Source: Alphaproteobacteria bacterium (GTDB lineage: Bacteria; Pseudomonadota; Alphaproteobacteria; Puniceispirillales; UBA1172). Taken from it: a stretch of DNA of 64,000 bases. Positions within the stretch are counted from its first letter, which is position 1, and every line of letters begins with the position of its first letter. Positions 36,013-48,056 of this stretch are shown one piece after another. The notes under the pieces are model-generated. The model was given only the letters and a program-made list of their open reading frames with translations, did no database searches and was not told where the DNA came from. The stretch covers positions 1 to 64,000 of the forward strand of contig JADHOM010000008.1 in the NCBI GenBank assembly GCA_016778985.1. Reading direction: 5' to 3'. The position numbers and the translations under genes were made by a program.

Positions 36013-36058
36013 TATTGAATTTATTATATTAATTAAAGGTAATATAATAAATTCAATA
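36013..36058. repeat. Perfect 19-bp inverted repeat
   Basis: TATTGAATTTATTATATTA (36013-36031) and its exact reverse complement (36040-36058) flank the 8-nt loop ATTAAAGG. It lies between the eno stop and the cas12m-like start. The arms are almost all A/T, with one G or C each. As RNA it would be a long hairpin on either strand. It could be a bidirectional terminator, an insertion-site relic or a regulatory element of the island; nothing decides between these. Confidence 0.85.
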
Positions 36059-36091
36059 TTAAGATTAATACCTTAAACCATAAAGATGAAG

Positions 36092-36113
36092 CCAGACCTG
36101 CTTGGACTTAAGC
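36092..36113 (+). repeat. CRISPR-repeat-like fragment
   Basis: The plus strand reads CCAGAC, five intervening bases plus T, then GGACTTAA and GC. The array repeat contains CCAGACAGGGACTTAAAC. So two blocks of 6 and 8 bases match in the same order and orientation, with a six-base difference between. It sits on the far side of the effector from the array. It may be a decayed repeat, an antirepeat-like element or chance similarity. Confidence 0.3.
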
Positions 36114-36129
36114 TGTTTAAACGATATTC

Positions 36130-36159
36130 AGCAAAAGCAATAAAACACCTTCTTTTGCT
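36130..36159 (-). terminator. Possible eno terminator hairpin
   Basis: AGCAAAAG (36130-36137) and CTTTTGCT (36152-36159) form an 8-bp inverted repeat with a 14-nt loop, starting 14 bases after the eno stop on the minus strand. The sequence that follows has no real T-run, so intrinsic termination would be weak. Confidence 0.35.
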
Positions 36160-36173
36160 CAGTCATTAACGCC

Positions 36174-38313
<2,140 letters not shown>

Positions 38314-38326
38314 GGCTTTGTTGGTC

Positions 38327-39964
<1,638 letters not shown>

Positions 39965-40010
39965 TTATACCAATATAAAACTAAACTGCCTAGCAAAGAT
40001 CGTGAATATT

Positions 40011-40337
40011 TTACTGATCTGCGGGAAGCGCCGGAATTAAAGGGGTTGATGTTGAAGTTTCAGTCTCTTGCACGACCTCATCAAGAATGGATGATGTCAC
40101 AGATGTTCTGCCACTAAGAATCGCTAATGTAATTGACGTTGCAAAGAACCCAATAGCAAGAAAGGTTGTCACCCTGGTTAATAGATTAGCCGTGCCACGC
40201 GCGGTCATAAAGCCGCCACCTTGACCACCGCCACTACCACCGATGCCTAACCCGCCACCTTCGCTACGTTGCAATAGAATGACAAAGACAAGCGCTAGCG
40301 CTATGAGAATATGTATCGTTAAGAACAATGCTTGCAT
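40011..40337 (-). CDS. secG: Preprotein translocase subunit SecG
   Basis: A 108-residue membrane protein with two helices (ALFLTIHILIALALVFVILL and LTRVTTFLAIGFFATSITLAIL) joined by the glycine-rich RSEGGGLGIGGSGGGQGGG typical of SecG, then the TARGTANLLTR motif. It supports SecYEA-driven export. The open frame extends to 40373, but MQALFL at 40337 matches the family start. Confidence 0.92.
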   Translation of the reverse strand: MQALFLTIHILIALALVFVILLQRSEGGGLGIGGSGGGQGGGFMTARGTANLLTRVTTFLAIGFFATSITLAILSGRTSVTSSILDEVVQETETSTSTPLIPALPADQ

Positions 40338-40464
40338 GGTTTTAATCTTTCGTTTGTCCATTCTATAATGCAAGGCGGCACAAACTTCCAGACAAAAATC
40401 AGAAAAATTATCGCCTTAATTCGATTTGGCATTAGATTTGGGATGATTTCGTAACATTAAGCCA

Positions 40465-41220
40465 CTAAGCCAGCAGCGCCGCCGCCGTAATAGCGTTTAT
40501 ACTATCAGCATCCAGACTTGCACCACCAATCAGCAACCCATCCACCCCATCAATGGCCATGATAGATGCGGCATTTTCAGACCGCACAGAGCCGCCATAT
40601 AGAACAACCTGATTGGCGGCGGCTAACGATTTAAGAAACCCTTTAATGGCCTTATGCATATCCGATATATCCGCCGGGCTCGCGGTTTGACCTGTGCCAA
40701 TCGCCCATACAGGCTCATAAGCAATGGCAAGTCGGGTAAGATCAACATTATCAGGTAATGACGATTTCAGCATATCCAAGACAATCGTATCAGCCGCGCC
40801 ACTTGATCGCGCATCAGCAGTTTCGCCAACGCATAATATGACAGAAAGCCCGGCTGACTGTGCCGCCATGACTTTTTGGGCAATCAGCTGATTAGCCTCA
40901 TGATGATGCCGGCGGCGTTCTGAATGGCCAAGAATAACCCACTGACAGCCAGCATCGCTTAACATTGGCGCTGATACATCGCCGGTAAATGCGCCGTCGC
41001 TCTCACTATGACAATCTTGACCTCCTACAGCAATATTGGATGCGCTTGCAACCGCATGAACACCAGAAAGCAATGGAAATGGCGGAAACACAATGCGCTG
41101 AACATGATTGCCATCCTCAGCCGATAGCCCAGCAGAAATCCCAGATGATATCATAGCCGATATCAGATCATGCGCGGTGGCGGTAGTCATATTCATTTTC
41201 CAGTTACAAGCGATGATCAT
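40465..41220 (-). CDS. tpiA: Triosephosphate isomerase
   Basis: A 251-residue TIM-barrel enzyme of glycolysis. Catalytic residues are visible: K in ACNWKMN, H in ILGHSERR, E in AYEPVWAIGTG; the phosphate loop is LYGGSVRSENA, and GVDGLLIGGASLD is C-terminal. Divergent from the ppiD-like gene across a 232-bp spacer with repeated GAGTGTT half-sites. Confidence 0.96.
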   Translation of the reverse strand: MIIACNWKMNMTTATAHDLISAMISSGISAGLSAEDGNHVQRIVFPPFPLLSGVHAVASASNIAVGGQDCHSESDGAFTGDVSAPMLSDAGCQWVILGHSERRRHHHEANQLIAQKVMAAQSAGLSVILCVGETADARSSGAADTIVLDMLKSSLPDNVDLTRLAIAYEPVWAIGTGQTASPADISDMHKAIKGFLKSLAAANQVVLYGGSVRSENAASIMAIDGVDGLLIGGASLDADSINAITAAALLA

Positions 41221-41250
41221 AGAATAATACGTGCCGCCTCCAATAGACCA

Positions 41251-41317
41251 AGAGTGTTAACCACGAGTGTTTAAAAACCAACACTCTAACCCGTGAATGT
41301 ACACAAAGGAGTGTTTG
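41251..41317. promoter_or_regulatory. Cluster of GAGTGTT half-sites
   Basis: GAGTGTT occurs at 41252-41258, 41265-41271 and 41309-41315 on the plus strand and once inverted (AACACTC, 41280-41286). The second and inverted copies form a 7-bp palindrome with an 8-base centre; the first two are 13 bp apart. The cluster lies between the divergent tpiA and ppiD-like starts, where an operator would be expected. The binding protein is unknown. Confidence 0.45.
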
Positions 41318-41452
41318 AAAATTGATGGTTTAATTATGTATTTTTTAGTCTGATTTGCTATCATTACGCAACTGAAAAGCGCAACAGAGCCGTGACATTA
41401 GCGGTTTCTCATGCTAGGCAGAAACATAACGATTTTTCATAAGGTGAATCCC

Positions 41453-43327
41453 ATGTTGCAAATCCTTCGTGACGGTACAAAATCTAACTTGATGCGAGCG
41501 TTCCTGATGGTTCTGGTCGTTGGGTTTGGTATGTGGGGCATAGGCGATATTTTTCGCTCCAGTGCTTCCGATGAAGATGCTATTACGGTTGGCGATGTTA
41601 CCATTTCAGCACAAGAGGTGGCTGTCTATTTTGATCAAACCCGCAGATTCTATTACCCAAACCTCAATAATAATGAGGCAATTTCTATCGGTTTAATGGA
41701 TCAGATTATAGCTGAGATGGCTGAACGGGCGCTCTTTGATGCCGAAGCCTCGCGTCTTGGTATCACCGTTACTCGTGATATGGCCAAAGACGCTATTCGC
41801 AGAAACCCAATGTTTCTGAATGATGCAGGACAGTTTGATCCGCTTTTATTCAGAGATATCCTTGCCAGCCGCGGCATGACAGAAACTGATTTAGTCGCCA
41901 GTATTGCCTATTCAGAACGCCGCAATCAGATTATCGCGGCGATTGCGTCAGGGGCTGATTATTCCCCTGCACTAGCGAAAAGCATGGCACAATGGCTGGC
42001 ACAGAAACGCCAGATATCTTATGCTGAATTAATTATCAACCCAGATAATATAGCTGATCCAAATGATAGCGCATTAGCATCTTGGTATTCTGAAAACGCC
42101 AGCACATTTGATGCGCCAGCAATCAGGAGCGTTACTGCGGCTGTTCTATCTCCAGATAATTTTATAAATGAAATCAATGTATCAGATGAAGATATTAATA
42201 AAACCTATGAAGAAAGAAAAGATGCTTTATCGGTCCCTGAACGGCGCAATTTTTATCAAGTCGTCTTTGCGGAAAGCGCCTTAGCTAATGCCGCTTATGA
42301 CCGCATTAACACTGGTGAAGACTTTATTGCTGTTGCTAATGATTTGCTCGGTGATAGCGCCGACGATATTACGTTCACTAATATTGCCCGTGATGATTTG
42401 CCAGAGGATTTGGCCGATATCGTGTTTGCGGCAACGCAAGATCAACTGACCATGCCGGCAGAAACGCCATTTGGTATTTATCTGTTCATGGTGACCGATA
42501 TATCACCTGCTGAAGTGCCGCAATTAGCGGATATAAAGACCGTGCTTGCCGATGAGATCAGAACCGAAACCGCGATTAATATGGTTTATGATCGGCTACA
42601 GCTCTTTGAGGCGGCACAAGAGGCCGGTGCCACATTAGAAGAAGCCGCGAGCCAAGCAGGTGCAGAGGTATTAGTGATCCCTGCCCTCACCAAAACCGGC
42701 CGTGATAGCGATGGGCAGTGGCAAGAAGGCATTTCATCTAGCACGGCATTTAGATCAACCGCATGGCAACAAGATATTGGCGTGCCTAGCATGTTGATCA
42801 CGGATGAGAATAATACGTTCTTTGCTTTGCGTGTTGATAGCGAGACCGATACCAGGTCGCGTGATTTAGATGAGGTAAGAGAGGCCGCCATTGGCGCCTG
42901 GAAGCGTCAGCAAGCGATATCTCAAACGCGGCAAACCGCAGAAGCGATTATTGCCGCCTCACAATATGAGAAGGCAATTGCTGATCTTGGTGTTGAATTG
43001 GTGTTGTCAACGGAGTTTCTGCAAAACGGCAGTGGTCTTGATCATGAAGCCGCAAGCCTTATAGCCTCTGCTAGCTTTGCCATAAATACTGGTGATCGGA
43101 CTATTGTTGAAACTGGCGCTGATAAGATCATTGTGCTGAAAATTGATGCTGTGATTGACGGCGACGAGGAAGCAATTGCTCTGCGGACAGAACAAATGCT
43201 GGCTGAGTTTACAAGTCATATAGCCGCTGATAGTGAGGCCGCTATTGCCTCTGGACTTCAGTCTATTCACAGCGTTAACGCCAATCCCAACGCCGCTATC
43301 AGATTGCTGATCGGATCGACAAATTAA
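41453..43327 (+). CDS. PpiD-like periplasmic foldase
   Basis: A 624-residue membrane-anchored SurA/PpiD-type chaperone. One N-terminal helix (LMRAFLMVLVVGFGMWGIGDIF) anchors a SurA_N domain (about 40-180, with GDVTISAQEVAVYFDQTRRFYYPNL), followed by a parvulin-like domain (SVPERRNFYQVVFAESALANAAY, near 265-370). It would help outer-membrane proteins fold after Sec export. AAGGTG precedes ATG 41453; the frame is open to 41411. Its stop overlaps trpE (TAATG). Confidence 0.88.
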   Translation: MLQILRDGTKSNLMRAFLMVLVVGFGMWGIGDIFRSSASDEDAITVGDVTISAQEVAVYFDQTRRFYYPNLNNNEAISIGLMDQIIAEMAERALFDAEASRLGITVTRDMAKDAIRRNPMFLNDAGQFDPLLFRDILASRGMTETDLVASIAYSERRNQIIAAIASGADYSPALAKSMAQWLAQKRQISYAELIINPDNIADPNDSALASWYSENASTFDAPAIRSVTAAVLSPDNFINEINVSDEDINKTYEERKDALSVPERRNFYQVVFAESALANAAYDRINTGEDFIAVANDLLGDSADDITFTNIARDDLPEDLADIVFAATQDQLTMPAETPFGIYLFMVTDISPAEVPQLADIKTVLADEIRTETAINMVYDRLQLFEAAQEAGATLEEAASQAGAEVLVIPALTKTGRDSDGQWQEGISSSTAFRSTAWQQDIGVPSMLITDENNTFFALRVDSETDTRSRDLDEVREAAIGAWKRQQAISQTRQTAEAIIAASQYEKAIADLGVELVLSTEFLQNGSGLDHEAASLIASASFAINTGDRTIVETGADKIIVLKIDAVIDGDEEAIALRTEQMLAEFTSHIAADSEAAIASGLQSIHSVNANPNAAIRLLIGSTN

Positions 43328-44823
43328 TGCATATTTTGCCAAATAAAAGTGATATCAAAGCCCAGCTTGCAGAGGGCAAAACGGTTTTGTTGCATACAGA
43401 GCTTGTTGCTGATCTGGAAACCCCTGTTTCGATCATGCTTAAATTAGGCATTGATGAGCCGTATCACTGTCTGCTTGAATCGGTTGAAGGCGGTGATGTT
43501 CGTGGACGATTTTCGGTGATTGCCCTTAATCCAGATTTAATCTGGACTGTCCGCGGTGAGGATATCACGATTGAAAATGGTGATGGCCAGATTATAGCCA
43601 CCGAAACAGGCTCAGCCTTTGACTCACTGCGCCGCTTAATGGCTGATACTGCGGTTAATATCCCTAAAGATTTGCCGCCAATGTCAACCGGGTTATTTGG
43701 CTATTTTGGTTATGAGATGATCCAATATATGGAAAATATTACAGCCAGCAATCCTGATGAGCTTGGCACACCTGATGCTTGTCTGATGCGGCCATCGGTG
43801 GTGGTAATTATTGATCGACTAAAAGACAGTTTGCGTATCATCACCCCTGTCCGCCCTGATCATATAAATGAAAGCGCTAATGATGACGCCATTAATCAGG
43901 GGCATCAGCGCCTCCATGCAATTATTGAAAAGCTAAATAAATCATCATTTTCTCAGCAGAAGCCAAGCAATCATACGGCATTACCAGATGTTGCTGCCAA
44001 TATGCCAAAATCCACCTATTTGGGCATGGTCAAAAAGGCCATTGAATACATTAAAGCTGGTGATATTTTTCAGGTCGTATTATCGCAGCGGTATTCTGTG
44101 CCTTTTTTCAAAAAGCCATTCACGCTTTACCGGTCGCTTAGACGATTAAATCCTTCGCCATTTTTGATCTATTTTAATATGGGTGGCTATTCTCTTGTTG
44201 GCTCAAGCCCTGAAATTCTGGTGCGTCTGCGTGATGGTAAAGTGACCATTAGACCAATCGCAGGCACAAGACCACGTGGCAAAACCCCCGAAGAAGATCA
44301 GCAATTAGCCATAGATTTATTGGATGATGCCAAAGAACGTGCCGAGCATTTAATGCTGCTTGATCTTGGCAGAAATGATGTTGGCCGCGTATCAAAACCC
44401 GGATCAGTGAAAGTGATCGATCATTTTCATATCGAACGGTATAGCCATGTCATGCATATCGCCTCAGAGGTTGAGGGACAGATTAGACCTGAACTAGATG
44501 CTATTGATGCATTAAAGGCTGGCTTTCCGGCTGGAACGCTGACTGGCGCCCCTAAAATACGTGCTATGGAAATTATCGATGAACTAGAGCCCACCCGCCG
44601 AGGGCCTTATGGCGGTGCGGCAGGATATATTTCTGGAAATGGTGATATGGATACATGTATTGTGTTAAGAACAGCACTGGTCAAAAACAACATGCTCTAT
44701 ATACAAGCTGGCGCGGGTGTCGTTTATGACAGTATTGATGAAAATGAATATCAGGAATGTGAAAATAAAGCGATGGCAGTGATCAGAGCTGCTGCCGAAG
44801 CAGTTGAAATGCCAGAGGACTGA
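43327..44823 (+). CDS. trpE: Anthranilate synthase component I
   Basis: A 498-residue chorismate-utilising enzyme, first step of tryptophan synthesis. The N-terminal regulatory domain contains LLESVEG, the tryptophan feedback region. The catalytic C-terminal domain has FQVVLSQRYSVPF, GSSPEILVRLRDGKVTIRPIAGTRPRGKTPEED, LGRNDVGRVSKPGSVKV and GTLTGAPKIRAMEIIDELEPTRRGPYGGAAGYI. The glutaminase partner trpG is not adjacent within the window. Confidence 0.96.
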   Translation: MHILPNKSDIKAQLAEGKTVLLHTELVADLETPVSIMLKLGIDEPYHCLLESVEGGDVRGRFSVIALNPDLIWTVRGEDITIENGDGQIIATETGSAFDSLRRLMADTAVNIPKDLPPMSTGLFGYFGYEMIQYMENITASNPDELGTPDACLMRPSVVVIIDRLKDSLRIITPVRPDHINESANDDAINQGHQRLHAIIEKLNKSSFSQQKPSNHTALPDVAANMPKSTYLGMVKKAIEYIKAGDIFQVVLSQRYSVPFFKKPFTLYRSLRRLNPSPFLIYFNMGGYSLVGSSPEILVRLRDGKVTIRPIAGTRPRGKTPEEDQQLAIDLLDDAKERAEHLMLLDLGRNDVGRVSKPGSVKVIDHFHIERYSHVMHIASEVEGQIRPELDAIDALKAGFPAGTLTGAPKIRAMEIIDELEPTRRGPYGGAAGYISGNGDMDTCIVLRTALVKNNMLYIQAGAGVVYDSIDENEYQECENKAMAVIRAAAEAVEMPED

Positions 44824-44825
44824 TT

Positions 44826-45749
44826 TTGGGTGTTGCAAATAGGTGTGTTTTAACTTGGTGTTTAAAGGCCGTGCTTTTAAGGGCGGTTTCGGCATGTATT
44901 GTGATTTTGTCGTCAACATCTGTATACGCGCAATTAGACGATCAGGCATATCCGACGACTATTCATCCAAGCATTAATAAAGGCCAGATTGGTGAACAAC
45001 TCGCCATTTGCTCAGCCTATGCACTGATGATGGAAAATGTAACCATTATTGAGCTTAAAATCCGTGATATTTGGCGCCAGCGTCAGATTATGCTATCCGA
45101 TCAGCTACGCCAGCATTTGATAAATCATTCTCAGCAAACGGTATTAGAAAGCGATATTAGCTATATTATCGACAGTAAATCAAAGTGGTTATCACATCAT
45201 ATCTTTTTCCCTGATCCCGAAGGCCTCGGCGTTGTCAATGCCTCCCAGCAACACACGGTTAAGCAATATGTAATGTCATTTTGCCCGCCGCTTTATGACA
45301 AAATTGATTTGCAGGTCGCCGAAGCTACGGGAGTCATAGAGCCAGGCTCACCATTGACCATCATGACAGATAATAAATGGGGCAATGGCTTGATTAACTC
45401 TAGAGGTGATGAGAAAGGTGAAAGCGCCGATGAGAGTGAAAGCCCCAAAAATGTGACTAATCAGACCGAAACTCCCCCGAAAGCCGCTCAAACATCACCA
45501 AAGGCAATGATTATTCAAATTGCTGCCTATATAAAACGTACCCACGCGGAACGAGGTATGACACATTTTGAGGATGTTTTGGCAGACATTACACCACCTG
45601 TTATTTTGCAAATTGAAGAGCCTATGGGCGATAATGGCGAAGTGTTTTATCGTATTTCCACAATCCCCATGTTACCTGATGAGGCTACATTGGCATGTAA
45701 TAACATGAAGAAAAAGCAAATTGGTTGTATTATTCGTCTACTGGAATAA
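44826..45749 (+). CDS. Secreted protein with SPOR-like C-terminus
   Basis: A 307-residue protein starting at TTG 44826, three bases after trpE. A signal peptide ends near VSACIVILSSTSVYA. The middle is mostly helical with two cysteines. A Ser/Glu/Pro-rich linker (about 195-225) precedes a C-terminal domain of about 80 residues, with IIQIAAYIKRTHAERGM, FYRISTIPMLPDEATLACNNM and IGCIIRLLE. That pattern resembles SPOR domains, which bind denuded septal peptidoglycan. No family match is certain, and the link to trpE looks positional only. Confidence 0.6.
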   Translation: MGVANRCVLTWCLKAVLLRAVSACIVILSSTSVYAQLDDQAYPTTIHPSINKGQIGEQLAICSAYALMMENVTIIELKIRDIWRQRQIMLSDQLRQHLINHSQQTVLESDISYIIDSKSKWLSHHIFFPDPEGLGVVNASQQHTVKQYVMSFCPPLYDKIDLQVAEATGVIEPGSPLTIMTDNKWGNGLINSRGDEKGESADESESPKNVTNQTETPPKAAQTSPKAMIIQIAAYIKRTHAERGMTHFEDVLADITPPVILQIEEPMGDNGEVFYRISTIPMLPDEATLACNNMKKKQIGCIIRLLE

Positions 45750-45786
45750 ACTAATATGACTTATAACCTCAAGTCCGAGTCATGAC

Positions 45787-46701
45787 ATGATCATCCTTGA
45801 ATGGTGGGTTATCGCCACCATAATCGCGGCATTAACGCAAACCTTACGAAGTGCTGTTCAGCGCCAAATGAAACCTGTTTTAGGTGATGATGGTGCCAGT
45901 TATATCCGTTTTCTCTATGCTCTGCCCTTTGCTTGGCTAGTTGTAATCACCTATCAACAGATGACCGATATAGAATTGCCAACGACAACGCTATGGTTTT
46001 GGATATGGGTTGTTTTAGCGAGTATGACGCAAATCATTTTCACCGTCTTGCTTATTCGGATTTTTTCGCGACGAAGCTTTGCCGCTGGCACTGCGTTTTC
46101 AAAAACAGAAGTTTTGCAGGCGGCGATATTAGAAACCATCATATTAGGAGTCATGGTATCGCTATTAACAGGCTTAGGTATTATTTTTGGTGTTGTTGCC
46201 GTGGTTATACTAGCCTTTGCCAAATCAGCCCTTACCCGCGCTGAGATTTTGAAATCATGCTTTTCCAAAACCTCTGCCATAGGGTTGGCTAGCGGCACTT
46301 TTCTAGGTCTTGCAACGGTTTGTTATAAGGCCGCGGCAGTATCGCTAATCAGTAATGATCTGTTTATGCGTGCGATTTATACAGGTGGCATAGCGACCAC
46401 TATTCAAGTACTGGTAATGGGCGCATGGATGCTTATCTTTACCCGCCAGCAATTTGTCGCTTGTTTTATTAACTGGCGAGGATCAATAGGAGCTGGATTT
46501 TTTGGCGCAGTGGCAACTATCGGCTGGTTTACGGCCTTTATGCTTCAGACCGTGGCCTCTGTGCGGGCGGTTGGACAAGTCGAATTATTGATCACCCTTG
46601 CGATATCAATGCTCTGGTTCAAAGAAAAAACAAATCTTATTGAAATCATTGCCATTTTCTTATTAACTCTATCAATTGTAATGGTCTTGCTGGGTTCATG
46701 A
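45787..46701 (+). CDS. EamA/DMT-family membrane transporter
   Basis: A 304-residue protein with about ten membrane helices in two DMT halves. Seen: WWVIATIIAALTQTLRSAVQRQM at the start, FSKTEVLQAAILETIILG mid-protein, and a C-terminal half ending QVELLITLAISMLWFKEKTNLIEIIAIFLL. Cargo unknown. Its stop overlaps the start of the next membrane protein (ATGA), suggesting joint expression. Confidence 0.75.
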   Translation: MIILEWWVIATIIAALTQTLRSAVQRQMKPVLGDDGASYIRFLYALPFAWLVVITYQQMTDIELPTTTLWFWIWVVLASMTQIIFTVLLIRIFSRRSFAAGTAFSKTEVLQAAILETIILGVMVSLLTGLGIIFGVVAVVILAFAKSALTRAEILKSCFSKTSAIGLASGTFLGLATVCYKAAAVSLISNDLFMRAIYTGGIATTIQVLVMGAWMLIFTRQQFVACFINWRGSIGAGFFGAVATIGWFTAFMLQTVASVRAVGQVELLITLAISMLWFKEKTNLIEIIAIFLLTLSIVMVLLGS

Positions 46702-48023
46702 AAGGTTTGATACTATCCCTTCGTGTTTGTCTGCTTGCTATTGCATGGCTCGCGGCAATTTTACAGATCATTTTTGGAGCTGAGGTGATGCTGTTTAGCA
46801 ATCTTGCCACTATTGCGCTTGGCTTATTCTTTATTCTGGTGCTACCAACACTTAAATGGGACAGTTTGCTGATTATAGCAATGCTTACTATCATGGGGTG
46901 GGTTCTGGTAGATGGTCAAATAAGCCTTGATCTTTTGTTTGCAAGTGGTCGCTTTATTTTGATTTTTGTTGCCTTGATTGCAACCATGACCCTATCCAAG
47001 GCAACTGCTGCAACCATGCCTTCAGTGCGCCGAACACAAGATAACCTTGCTCGGCTCAGTCCTGAAAACTCATCCTCAGGATTACAGATTGCAGGTCATG
47101 TTTTTGGCGGCATTATCAACACCGGAACCTTTGCTATTCTATCGGCGGCCTTGCCTAAAAACAGTGATGAATATCGCCGCAAACTAGCCGCAGGTGCCGC
47201 ATTACGCGGCATGGTAACATCGGCGGTCTGGTCACCCTTTTTTGTTGCTTTCGCGGTTGGTGAACGCTTTGTGGGAACTGCTAATGCGTGGCTGGCAATG
47301 GCTTTCGGGTTAGGCACAGCCTCTATCTTCACCTTGGTCTGTGCATACTGGTTTAGTGCCGATTTTAGCTTGCAAACGATAAGAGCATCCCTCGCCTGCC
47401 TGCGGCCAATTGCCTGGCGTGTGGTGATTGTTTTAGCCAGTGTATTAAGCTTTGCGATATGCTTTAACCTGACCGCATTATCGGCTGTTGTCATTGCCAT
47501 GCCGTTATTAGTATTGATCCAATTTATGCGCTATCCGCAAAACATGTTTAGGATACTTAAAACATCGCGGGATGGGCTAGCGCAAACATCCGATGACTTA
47601 GTAATTATAAGCATGGCTATGGTCATCGGCTATATCGCCATTAATACTAACGGTCTTGAGCAGCTTGGGCTTGTTGGCCCGCATAGCATGTATCCGGGCT
47701 GGTTAGCCTTAATCACAACACCAGTTGTGATGATGCTGGCATCAGTAGTGGGTATTCATCCCGTCATTTCCAGCACAGTTTTGCTGGCTATTTTTAGTAA
47801 TGGCGGGGCAGCCGTGCATCCGTCCTTATTAATGCAAAGCCATTTGATCGGTTGGGGAGCTGGGACAATGAGTTCAGTTGCCTCATTATCAGTCATCACA
47901 TGCGCCAGACTGTACCAAGTCAGAAGCACCAAACTGGCGCTTAGTCATAACTTGGTAACGGCCTTTTTATTCGCATTATTCGGCGGGATTATTTTAACCC
48001 TGATCAATAATGTGATGTATTAA
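46698..48023 (+). CDS. Polytopic membrane protein of unknown family
   Basis: A 441-residue protein with roughly eleven to twelve hydrophobic segments. The central stretch GHVFGGIINTGTFAILSAALPKN and the late TPVVMMLASVVGIHPVISSTVLLAIFSNGGAAVHPSLL recall ion-transporter-superfamily carriers with paired re-entrant loops, but I do not recognise a named family. Co-translation with the EamA gene is likely (4-nt overlap). No substrate is proposed. Confidence 0.6.
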   Translation: MKGLILSLRVCLLAIAWLAAILQIIFGAEVMLFSNLATIALGLFFILVLPTLKWDSLLIIAMLTIMGWVLVDGQISLDLLFASGRFILIFVALIATMTLSKATAATMPSVRRTQDNLARLSPENSSSGLQIAGHVFGGIINTGTFAILSAALPKNSDEYRRKLAAGAALRGMVTSAVWSPFFVAFAVGERFVGTANAWLAMAFGLGTASIFTLVCAYWFSADFSLQTIRASLACLRPIAWRVVIVLASVLSFAICFNLTALSAVVIAMPLLVLIQFMRYPQNMFRILKTSRDGLAQTSDDLVIISMAMVIGYIAINTNGLEQLGLVGPHSMYPGWLALITTPVVMMLASVVGIHPVISSTVLLAIFSNGGAAVHPSLLMQSHLIGWGAGTMSSVASLSVITCARLYQVRSTKLALSHNLVTAFLFALFGGIILTLINNVMY

Positions 48024-48056
48024 CGCCAGCACGTTATGATCGCATCATTCTAGTTA

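Noticed and set aside
36130-36159. Hairpin after eno as a strong intrinsic terminator
   Set aside because: Large loop and no T-run; kept only as a weak candidate.
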